This document shows positions 55,601-64,000 of a stretch of 64,000 nt of DNA, in pieces. A program made the position numbers and the translations under genes. Every line of letters starts with the position of its first letter. Positions within the stretch are counted from its first letter, which is position 1. Below the pieces are notes generated by a model. The model searched no databases. It was not told the DNA's origin and saw nothing but the letters and a program-made list of their open reading frames with translations. Source of the DNA: Macrostomum hystrix (Eukaryota; Platyhelminthes; Macrostomidae); contig CATNEN010000038.1 of the NCBI GenBank assembly GCA_950097015.1, positions 16,424,001 through 16,488,000 on the forward strand, given 5' to 3'.

Positions 55601-58600
55601 TGACGATTTCTAACAGGTGATTATGCACTGGAATTCAGTGATCTGAATCATAGGTGGGGCCAATGCTTACAAAACAATTTTTACCAAGAGAAATTGTTAA
55701 CCCTGCATACCGTGGCCTCACTGGCTGGCTGGTTTGAGCTCACTGCGCAAACTGGGGTCATCAGTCACGCGACGAAGGTTCTGCTTGGGATCTTGCCAGA
55801 ATTAAGGATTCCATCACACACGGACAGCTAAAGTATAAGTTGAACAGCAGATAGGAGTGAGGGGAGGTCGGAAGCCGTGACAGTTCTGCTCACTTTAGAG
55901 GCTGAGATGTTGCCATATAGGGGAGCGGGATTAAATGCATCGCAAGATTTTTCACGGCTCGTTGAATTCGCAATTTTTTGCCATCCGCTCCTTAGCTAAA
56001 GCCGATGCCACCAAATCCATTGGCCAGTCAGCCTGGGTCTTGAGTTCTGCTCTGCTTTCATTTCAACATTAGAACTCATTGAACTGAAACGATCAGCTAT
56101 TTTCAATCTGTTGCTGAGAATTCAGTAGAATGCCAATATCCGATCAAGCATAAAATTAACTTAATAAGAAATTGTCCAACACTGTGTTAGAGAGAAATAC
56201 ATAGAAATAGAAAGTGTGTGCCCAATCCGACAGGAGCCCTAGCTGTAGGATAAATCTCCCCATAGATATAGGATGAGGCGGCGGAGGTGGATTTCAGCCG
56301 CGTCATCCCTCTCTGGAGGGGAGCCAGGATTCCCTGTCAGTTTGATGATTGAGAGCTTGGCTAACCCCAACTAATTTCCCCTAGCAACTATCTCTGTGAC
56401 TCTCTGTAACGGCGACGCTTACTATTCTGGGAAAACGTGACTTCTGTTGAAAATGATCTCAAGTCATGTTCAGGAACACTGATGCTACTGGAGTGCCCAT
56501 TGGGAAAAATAATGATTTGTCTTCTTTTCCCCCAGCTTCTTGGGGATTCATTTTTCTCTTAGTTTTGGGAGAAAGTTACGACACTGCAGGATCATAAACT
56601 TTTTTTAGTTCGGCAAAGAATTTTTTATTCAAGATTTCGTCGGCAATGTGAACTCAAGTTGAGAAAAGCGCTTTCATCTCAGGGCATAAAACAAGTTCAC
56701 TAGATATCCTTAATTATTCCATTCATTCCTTCATTCCTTCATTCCTTCGTTCCTTCATTCCCTTATTCCTTCATTCCTTCATTCCCTCATTCCTTCATTC
56801 CCTCATTCCTTCATTCCCTCATTCCCTCATTCCCTCATTCCCTCATTCCTTCATTCCTTCATTCCTTCATTCCCTCATTCCTTCATTCCCTCATTCCTTC
56901 ATTCCTTCATTCCCTCATTCCCTCATTCCTTCATTCCTTCATTCCTTTCCTTCATTCCTTCATTCCTTCCTTCCTTCATTCCCTCATTCCTTCATTCCTT
57001 CATTCCTTCATTCCTTCATTCCTTCATCCCTTCATTCCTTCATCCCTTCATTCCTTCATTCCTTCATTCCTTCATTCCTTCATTCCTTCATTCCTTCATT
57101 CCTTCATTCCTTCATTCCCTCATTCCCTCATTCCCTCATTCCCTCATTCCTTCATTCCCTCATTCCTTCATTCCCTCATTCCCTCATTCCTTCATTCCCT
57201 CATTCCCTCATTCCCTCATTCCTTCATTCCCTCATTCCTTCATCCCTTCATTCCTTCATTCCTTCATTCCTTCATTCCTTCATTCCTTCATTCCTTCATT
57301 CCTTCATTCCTTCATTCCCTCATTCCCTCATTCCCTCATTCCCTCATTCCTTCATTCCCTCATTCCTTCATTCCCTCATTCCCTCATTCCTTCATTCCCT
57401 CATTCCCTCATTCCCTCATTCCTTCATTCCCTCATTCCCTCATTCCCTCATTCCCTTATTCCTTCATTCCCTCATTCCCTCATTCCCTCATTCCTTCATT
57501 CCCTCATTCCTTCCTTCCTTCATTCCTTCATTCCTTCATTCCTTCATTCCCTCATTCCTTCATTCCTTCATTCCCTCATTCCTTCATTCCCTCATTCCTT
57601 CATTCCCTCATTCCCTCATTCCTTCATTCCCTCATTCCTTCATTCCCTCATTCCCTCATTCCTTCATTCCCTCATTCCTTCATTCCCTCATTCCCTCATT
57701 CCTTCATTCCCTCATTCCCTCATTCCCTCATTCCTTCATTCCCTCATTCCCTCATTCCCTCATTCCCTCATTCCTTCATTTCTTCATTCCTTCATTCCTT
57801 CATTCCTTCATTCCCTCATTCCTTCATTCCCTCATTCCCTCATTCCCTCATTCCTTCATTCCTTCATTCCTTCATTCCTTCATTCCCTCATTCCTTCATT
57901 CCTTCATTCCTTCATTCCTTCATTCCTCCATTCCTTCATTCCTTCATTCCTCCATTCCTTCATTCCTTCATTCCTTCATTCCCTCATTCCCTCATTCCTT
58001 CATTCCTTCATTCCTTCATTCCTTCATTCCCTCATTCCTTCATTCCTTCATTCCTAAGTTCAGCCATTACTTAGAGATAGCAGCAACCCAGCACTGTCCT
58101 GTCAGGCGTACATGCATTTGTCTGTGCATTTCGACTAGGTTTCTTCTTTTGCACTTAGCTCAATCTGCTTTCCCTCTCCTCTCTGCTGACTCGACCATTC
58201 CGTCTCTTATTCACCGAATGCCAAATACATTTTGGGCCAGATTTCGGAGTCTGCTAGTGGAAGAGAGACTGGGAGACTTGGAGAGACGGGGGTGATCAGT
58301 CAAGTGGCACCAAAACATGGCCCTAACACAACAGCCCCACACCGCTAAAGGAAAATAATCCCATTTTAGTGCGGCTCTTACTAATAAACTGCCCAAAGTC
58401 AGTTTTCTTTCTGCCTCATCACAGCCACTTGAATAAGAAGTAAAACAGAAATAGACTCGTACTTTACGCATATAGAGTTTCACAGAAGAGTGATGTTCAC
58501 ACGCAAAATGCTCGTACACAAACGTAAAAAAGGCTTTTTAAAATACTAAAATTATCAATACAAACTACTGGCTGCAGTTTCAATTGATGCCATTGAAACT

Positions 58601-61600
58601 AACGGAAAACATGATGGCCGTATGAACCTAGAAAAATCTATTTAGCGACATAAAATGACTTTAGCGATTGATCCCCACTGACCTTGGAGAATCTCCACTG
58701 ACCTTGGAGAATCTCCACTGGCCTTAAATGATCTCCACTGACCTTGGAGGATTTCCACTGGCCTTGGATGATCTCCACTGACCTTGGAGAATCTCCACTG
58801 GCCTTAAATGATCTCCACTGACCTTGGAGGATTTCCACTGGCCTTGGATGATCTCCACTGACCTTGGAGGATTTCCACTGGCCTTGGATGATCTCCACTG
58901 ACCTTGGAGGATTTCCACTGGCCTTGGAGGATCTCCACTGACCTTGGAGGATTTCCACTGGCCTTGGAGGATCTCCACTGACCTTGGAGGATTTCCACTG
59001 GCCTTGGATGATCTCCACTGACCTTGGAGGATTTCCACTGGCCTTGGAGGATCTCCACTGACCTTGGAGGATTTCCACTGGCCTTGGATGATCTCCACTG
59101 ACCTTGGAGGATTTCCACTGGCCTTGGATGATCTCCACTGACCTTGGAGGATTTCCACTGGCCTTGGAGGATCTCCACTGACCTTGGAGGATTTCCACTG
59201 GCCTTGGATGATCTCCACTGACCTTGGAGGATCTCCACTGACCTTAAAGGATCGCCACTGACATAGGTGGAATAATGTAAAATGATTCCAATGATTAACA
59301 TTGAGCTATGTGAACTCATGGTTTTAAAAGTTCACAGTTCACAGTTTTAGATTATACCCAACCCATGCTAATCTCTCTCATCAGTAATACTCGGACTAGA
59401 AATACACGAACTAACACTCCACTTTCTCCTACTCATCTTTCGTTTCCCAAATCCTCCCAATCCTGCTCCCTATATGATATACTTCGTCTTTCTCTCTCAA
59501 CTCTCTTTTTCCACATTTGATGCCATTTCCGGGACTCTGTGGCCGCTCCAGCTGTCAGGGGGGCGGGCGGATTAAAGCGAAAGGACTCCCCAGAGGGAAG
59601 GAAAGGGTAGGGAACTAAAGGGGTCGAAGGGGAAGGTACGATAGGAAACCGTCTGCCTGTTCTGCCATTAGACTGCAATCCCTGGGATTGGGTTGGGTTT
59701 TAACGCGTCTCCCAGGAATCAAACAGACACGCTGGGGCGGGGCCAAAGAGAAAAGAGCCGGAGGGAGTATCTGAATTAATCGAGGTCATTGTGCAGCGCT
59801 GGGACACCAGCTCTAATCCACCCCGTTTCGGCCATACCACCATCCACCCTCAGACACGCGGGGCGGTTTGAAACTGGAGCTGCTATGAGTGTAAATGAAA
59901 TGACTGAGAATTATCTCCGTAAGCTCCGACACTTTCGGAGTTCCTCCCCCGAACTAGCGGCGAGGGAGTCGGAAAAATCCCTACAGGAATTATCCCCAGA
60001 AGCTACAAAAAACTGAAATCATTACTTAACTCTCGCTTTGGGTCCACTCTTGACTCTGCGAGCTCATCCACTCTAATCCTGAACTCCAATCGAATCATCC
60101 ATCTCTCTATCCTTCTCTCTCTCCGCCCGGCGACTAAATCGAATGCAGGAGGTGCAACGGAATTGGCGCGCTGCTGAGGGCGGGGAATTTTATCCCCAAA
60201 TTCCGAAGAGACCACGCGCATCCACCCCCAATAAAAGTCGCCTTATTTGGCTAAGCAATTACACTGCCTAACGAGAATGGAGCAGGGGGGGGAGATTTTT
60301 TAGTGACTGCATGGGCACTGATTAGTTAAAGGGATTCTGATCCCTTTGACCGACGGGAAAGTTTTATTAACCACTTAGTTTCTGGGATTTTAAATCGTTT
60401 CTTCTTGCAGACTTTCTTTTTAAACAACTTCTCAGCTATCAAATATCGATCTAGAACTATAGAATCCAATAAACAAAGATCTCCTTCCCTGTTAGCAATG
60501 CTCTCAGATCCTCATTTATCTAACCGGGAACCTACGACTGATCCTGATCCCAAGTTCCCATCTAGAATCCTAATCCAGGAAACTGCCAAATTATATTGGA
60601 TCTTGGATCAACGGTCTTTGCCTCCCCGAATTTTCGATCCCCTTAAAAAGCAGATTCTGTTTGATCCAAACTAGAGTCAATCAGATCTTAAAGCCAATAA
60701 TTTTTTGTAAAATTCTTCTAACTTCAGTTCACCCAGCTGTAGAATGGGTGCCACCATCAGGTGGGTAGAAATTTAAGCGGATGTAGCAAAATTATTTTTA
60801 ATTTTAATTATAGATTAGTGGTTGAAGCTTAGTGGTTAAGGCGTCTGACTCACGACTTGAAGGTCGGGGGTTCGATTCCCGACTCAACTGGAACAATTTG
60901 TGTCCTTTAGCAAGACTATTAACTTTGCCTTGCTTTAGTTCACCCAGCTGTTAAATAATAATAATAATAATTGACATTAGACCCAAGGGCCAGTGCAGGT
61001 GTTGTGTGTCAGGCACACTAGCAGGTGGGGACTGCACACCTATTGTACTCCCCGGCTCTCTCGGACACCGGTTGACAGCCGCGTGTCAGCAATGGAATTT
61101 ATTTTTTCCAAACATATCGGCAGCATCCGAACCCCACAGAATTGCCGCACAGAACTGCTTTATTCCACGCCAGCCGGAATTATTATTACCCGACGAAATG
61201 TCGGTACTCATTTGCAGCTGAGTAGACTGTGTGCACATCAGGGCAAAGCAGTTTGCCAAAGGCTGCACGAATAGTTCTAGACTAGGTCGGGAGTCGAACC
61301 CAGGACCATCTGATCCAGAGTCCGACACCTTACTGACTGAGCTATCCGCCCTTAAATGGTTAAAAGCTGTTAAATGGGTACCAGCATTAGCTGGGATAAT
61401 TGAGGGTGGGTGTGGCGTCCCCCCAGTCCATGGACTGAACAGCTGTACGCAGCCTTCAGATGTGCCGAGCAATATAGCTGCGACTGTGCTGTCGGCTGCA
61501 CATCCGTCTCAATGAGTCAAGATGTGCATCAGACGACAGCACAGCCGAAGCTATTGCGCGTAGCATCTGAAGGCTGCTCAGTCCATGGACTGGGGTGGGG

Positions 61601-64000
61601 CACCACACCACCTTTTTTTAACTACCCCAAGTAATAGGGGTGAGTGGCTGAGCGGTCAAACACGCTTTACCTTCGCACCATGGTCCCTGAGCTCGATTCT
61701 GCGGCGAGGCCATATTCATTATGGCACAGCCGCTGAGAGAAGGCTTGGGGGCTTGTCGTGTAATTTACACTCTTGAGGGCCAACCTCCAAGGCACAGTGA
61801 GAGTGTGTGCCTGCGTACTACAGTATCTGAGTGCGTATGTGTTCAGGAGTCAGCGAAATGGGCAGAATTGCCTCCTCGCTGGCTGCGGGTCTAGTGTGTC
61901 ATCAAATGATGTGCCACTGCCCGCAGCCCTCCTGCAATTATAATAATTAATAACTCAACCAAGACAGGCACTTATTAATGCAGAGTTATGTGGTCTTGTT
62001 AAAAGTTGTTCCCTTACAGCCGGGAATCGAACCCTTGACCTTTAAAGAGAGATAATTCCGACGCTCTAAACAGACGTGGACTCAACAGTAGTACACAGTC
62101 TTTAAAAGCGGAATCGAGCTCAGGGACGTTAGACTGCTCTGCCACTCACCCCCAACTAGGTTATGTTTATTTTATTTTGTACAATATTATAGTAGTAAAT
62201 TTGAATTTCACCCATTAAATACCGAAGGCAAGAACCACACCAATCTGATGGGCACATTGTGCATTGCCTGGATCTACTTGGACACTTTCCTATGCAATCT
62301 GGTATTCCTGCACTGTCTGGGCAGTACTATCGACACCTGGCTAAGGCTGCGCTATCCGATGCGCTACACTTATTCGACAACGCGCGGCTCCACGTGCCTG
62401 AAGCTGGGCGCTCCGTGGAGTGTCAGCTTCATTCAGACAACGGCGGAGTTCGCCATCAGCAAGCAGCACGACAATCTTTACGACGAATCGGTCGGAGTCT
62501 GCCTGCATAGAGATCCGAATTTCGTCATCCTTCGCGCCTGCATGTCCTACGCGGTGCCGTGCGCGGCGAGTTTGCTGATGCTGTGCCTCGGCTTCTGCCA
62601 GCTGGCCACTGTCCGCGGACAGCAGGACCCGGAGCTGGTCAGCGAGCTCATCAGGTGATCGGCTGATCTCACTTCGGGGGGGGAGTCGGAAAAGTTTTTT
62701 GCGGACCGAAGGGAAAATTTGTAACAAAGGGCCTTATTGACGAATATTGGGAAATAAGCGAAGAGATTAGTCACGCTGGAAAGATAAAAACATGAGAGAT
62801 GAGACACGGGAGAGATGAGACACGGGAGAGATGAGACACGGGAGAGATGAGAGACATGAGAGATGAGACACGGGAGAGATGAGACACGGGAGAGATGAGA
62901 CACGGGAGAGATGAGAGACAGGAGAGATGAGAGACATGAGAGATGAGACACGGGAGAGATGAGACACGGGAGAGATGAGAGACATGAGAGATGAGACACG
63001 GGAGAGATGAGACACGGGAGAGATGAGACACGGGAGAGATGAGACACGGGAGAGATGAGACACGGGAGAGATGAGACACGGGAGAGATGAGAGACGGGAG
63101 AGATGAGACACGGGAGAGATGAGACACGGGAGAGATGAGACACGGGAGAGATGAGACACGGGAGAGATGAGACACGGGAGAGATGAGACACGGGAGAGAT
63201 GAGACACGGGAGAGATGAGACACGGGAGAGATGAGACACGGGAGAGATGAGACACGGGAGAGATGAGACACGGGAGAGATGAGACACGGGAGAGATGAGA
63301 TATGGTACAACATGAGATGAAGGTGTGGATTCTTGGGGCCGGACCGTATCTGGCCCGTGTGATGTTTGCCAATCAGTGAATTCGGGTTACCTCTAGAGTC
63401 TTGTCAACTAATCAGATTTTCTAAGTTTAGCCCAGCAACTGATTGCATTAAACTTGGAATGAATAGCTGAAGTTATTTAATTTAGCGTGTTAGGCGATCA
63501 TTAGCCATTGCCAGTCGTTTCTTTGGATTTACAAGTTTACTTAATCGATAAAATCAATTTTTTAGATCCTATCACAAGCAACAGCTTTCGGATCCATCGT
63601 CGACCTCGTCGAACGGTGTCGGCGGCGTCGTAACATGCGTCGGAGAGTCGGACGAAAATAGCTTTCTACATCAGCAGCAGCAACAGCAGCAGCACCAGCG
63701 GCGTCCAGCTTCAGTGGCATCATCTTCCACATCGTCTGTTCTGTCGGCCACAATTCACGGTGCGTCATTGCCCAGAGACTGCACCAGGGAGACCCTTCTG
63801 GCCTATAGCGGCAACGGCGTCAGCTCCAGCCTCAGTCGGGACGCTACTAGCGCGTTCGAGCTGTACCGAATGACCCCGATACCGGAGGTGCCAGACGAGT
63901 CAATTAGCAGCAGCTGCAATGTACCGTCTAGTCGCAGTTGTCACACATTCAAGTCTGGCACTGCGGGCACCAGCATCAGGTGTAACAATGGGACTGACTC
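49674..64000 (+). CDS. Rhodopsin-class aminergic-like GPCR, 3' end outside window
   Basis: Exons: 49674-49998 (N-terminus, TM1, TM2), 62228-62654 (TM3 to TM5), 63566 to the window edge (third intracellular loop). Phases 1 and 2 match at both junctions. TM1 keeps the conserved Asn (LLLNSLVL). TM3 has W, then Asp at 62281 exactly 17 residues before the Asp of the DRY position, as in amine receptors. The DRY triplet itself reads DTW (62332-62340), followed by the expected RYPMRY. In TM2 the Asp2.50 position appears to be Leu (CTA, 49947). TM4 has its Trp, and loop 2 has a Cys. The third loop is long, Ser-rich and has a poly-Gln run. Loss of Arg3.50 is unusual and would be expected to alter G-protein coupling. 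TM6 and TM7 are not visible. Confidence 0.82.
50020..51375 (+). repeat. 43-bp minisatellite in GPCR intron 1
   Basis: About 31 copies with GCTAATCTATCCCAAATGGA and GAAGGAATAGAATGAA. Starts within 25 bp of the donor site. Variants (GGATAG/GGATTG, AATTGG/AAATGG) are arranged in blocks. Confidence 0.95.
51376..52384. other. GPCR intron 1 sequence, nothing recognised
   Basis: AT-rich, with no array or SINE. Confidence 0.45.
52385..53590 (+). repeat. 20-bp minisatellite with larger periodicity in GPCR intron 1
   Basis: Unit AACTAAGAGGATAATTTGTA. A block with TTTTTTAACTACGAGCGTAA recurs near 52762, 53104 and 53433, giving a superunit of about 330-345 bp. It resumes briefly after the LINE (55478-55560). 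Confidence 0.95.
53595..55475 (-). mobile_element. 5'-truncated LINE with RNase H, inserted in the 20-bp array
   Basis: Minus-strand frames: 55465-54989 has the reverse transcriptase palm motif (VGYADDVTAIC) and thumb. 55082-53712 continues with the RNase H domain (CYTDGSLMNGKSGFG, HSDSQAALKAL, WIPGHAGLTGNEMADELA, all catalytic acidic residues present) and a C-terminal zinc-finger-like CPFCCSGRENAEHFICHC. The two frames overlap with one frameshift near 55075. RNase H plus this C-terminal finger fits the I/Jockey-related groups. The 5' half (endonuclease, gag) is missing. The 3' end has TAAGTCAAG-type tail repeats. Array units flank both ends. Confidence 0.87.
55561..56700. other. GPCR intron 1 sequence, nothing recognised
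   Basis: Single-copy looking. No coding motif or repeat seen. Confidence 0.45.
56715..58055 (+). repeat. 8-bp array (CATTCCTT / CATTCCCT), ~1.35 kb
   Basis: About 165 octamers of two main types. The order of types repeats over 200 bp (25 units); for example CATCCCTTCA occurs at 57041 and again at 57241 with the same downstream order. Confidence 0.95.
58056..58670. other. GPCR intron 1 sequence, nothing recognised
   Basis: The minus-strand frame at 58211-58519 has no motif or splice support. Confidence 0.4.
58675..59265 (-). repeat. 20/40-bp minisatellite in GPCR intron 1
   Basis: About 30 copies of a 20-bp unit, mostly as a 40-bp dimer: ACCTTGGAGGATTTCCACTG plus GCCTTGGATGATCTCCACTG. All frames on the minus strand remain open over long stretches. 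Confidence 0.93.
59266..60720. other. GPCR intron 1 sequence, nothing recognised
   Basis: Includes a short frame at 59789-60016 without a recognisable motif and a pyrimidine-rich tract near 60100. No repeat array. Confidence 0.4.
60725..60768 (+). repeat. SINE family A fragment
   Basis: CAGTTCACCCAGCTGTAGAA and GGGTGCCACCATCAGGTGGG match the middle of family A. Confidence 0.45.
60823..60960 (+). repeat. SINE family A, 5' part, interrupted by SINE C
   Basis: TTAGTGGTTAAGGCGTCTGA head, B box GGTTCGATTCC, AGCAAGACTATTAACTT, breaking off after CCAGCTGTTAAAT. The 3' part resumes at 61364. Confidence 0.8.
60961..61353 (-). repeat. SINE family C (tRNA-Gln-like head), nested in SINE A
   Basis: The minus strand starts GGGCGGATAGCTCAGTCAGT, a canonical tRNA 5' end and A box, has an anticodon loop CTCTGGA (CTG, Gln-like) and a B box GGTTCGACTCC. 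About 320 bp of unique body and an (ATT)n tail follow. AGCTGTTAAAT occurs on both sides as a probable target-site duplication. This is the only copy in the window. Confidence 0.75.
61364..61512 (+). repeat. SINE family A, 3' part
   Basis: Continues the copy begun at 60823: AATGGGTACCAGCATTAGCT, palindrome 61424-61437, CAGCCTTCAGATGTGCCGAG, CTGTGCTGTCGGCTGCACAT. Confidence 0.8.
61518..61632 (-). repeat. SINE family A 3' part, inverted
   Basis: Reverse complement of the preceding copy's 3' half, including the palindrome at 61579-61592. The two together make an inverted pair with a spacer of about 6 bp. Confidence 0.75.
61637..61942 (+). repeat. SINE family B, with internal deletion
   Basis: Head GTGGCTGAGCGGTCAAACAC, GAGCTCGATTCT, the body, then a jump from CAGTGAGAGTGT to GTGCCTGCGTACTACAG that skips the ACTGCCTGACGATGAGAAAG segment. 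The tail is complete. Confidence 0.83.
61972..62075 (-). repeat. SINE family A head/middle (reverse)
   Basis: Minus strand: B box GGTTCGATTCC and an AACAAGACCACATAACTC block. Confidence 0.65.
62092..62152 (-). repeat. SINE family B head (reverse)
   Basis: Minus strand: GGTGAGTGGCAGAGCAGTCT, GAGCTCGATTCC. Only the tRNA-like part is present. Confidence 0.7.
62785..63302 (-). repeat. 16-bp minisatellite in GPCR intron 2
   Basis: About 32 copies of GAGACACGGGAGAGAT, with GAGACATGAGAGAT variants toward the left. Confidence 0.95.

Noticed and set aside
58211..58519. 102-aa minus-strand frame in GPCR intron 1
   Set aside because: No motif, no splice support, ordinary length for chance.
58638..59319. 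Minus-strand frames with EILQGQWRSSK repeats
   Set aside because: Generated by the 20/40-bp array; all three frames show the same peptide.
62547..63372. Three long minus-strand frames rich in SSLPCLISPVSHLSR
   Set aside because: Produced by the 16-bp array in GPCR intron 2; the same peptide appears in every frame.

Overview
The window is animal nuclear DNA: intron-rich genes with GT-AG splice sites and the standard code, embedded in tandem repeats, tRNA-derived SINEs and broken retrotransposons. Gene content (beta-heavy spectrin, ADAM, LAMP, class A GPCR) is metazoan. Exons are GC-rich, while introns and spacers are AT-rich or minisatellite. Strong 3' splice sites lie 13-64 nt upstream of four of the five start codons visible, as expected where mRNAs are trans-spliced. 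Together these suggest a repeat-rich lophotrochozoan, possibly a free-living flatworm. The species is inference; no ribosomal or mitochondrial marker is present.

Layout. 1-854: 3' end of a Ty3/gypsy element with its LTR. 1457-7005 (+): last five exons of a beta-heavy spectrin ending in a PH domain. 7.0-11.4 kb: SINEs, an 18-bp array, a reversed gypsy integrase fragment and a 27-bp array. 11495-25349 (+): a complete twelve-exon ADAM gene (752 aa when spliced), with a decayed gypsy element in intron 6 and a different tandem repeat in most of its longer introns. 25.8-29.3 kb: tetranucleotide array and a decayed BEL/Pao-like element. 30524-32665 (+): an unrecognised two-exon gene. 33582-35066 (-): an intact intronless Crypton-type tyrosine recombinase with a 14-bp inverted repeat and a ~90-bp palindrome beside it. 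35.9-38.4 kb: a 21-bp satellite split by a SINE. 39335-41728 (+): a complete six-exon LAMP-family gene. 43.0-47.7 kb: satellites, including a 7-mer array with higher-order structure. 49674 to the right edge (+): a rhodopsin-class GPCR with a 12-kb first intron holding four arrays, a truncated RNase H-bearing LINE and a SINE cluster.

The genes do not form a pathway. All exon models were built by reading both strands and requiring splice sites, reading phase and family motifs to agree. The ADAM, LAMP, spectrin-fragment and unknown-gene models each sum to a whole number of codons.

Most notable: an ADAM whose HExxH zinc site is replaced and whose propeptide has no cysteine; an aminergic-like GPCR lacking Arg3.50 and Asp2.50; the intact Crypton-like recombinase; a LAMP exon whose splice acceptor appears to be a SINE tail; and three tRNA-derived SINE families, one carrying a conserved 14-bp palindrome.
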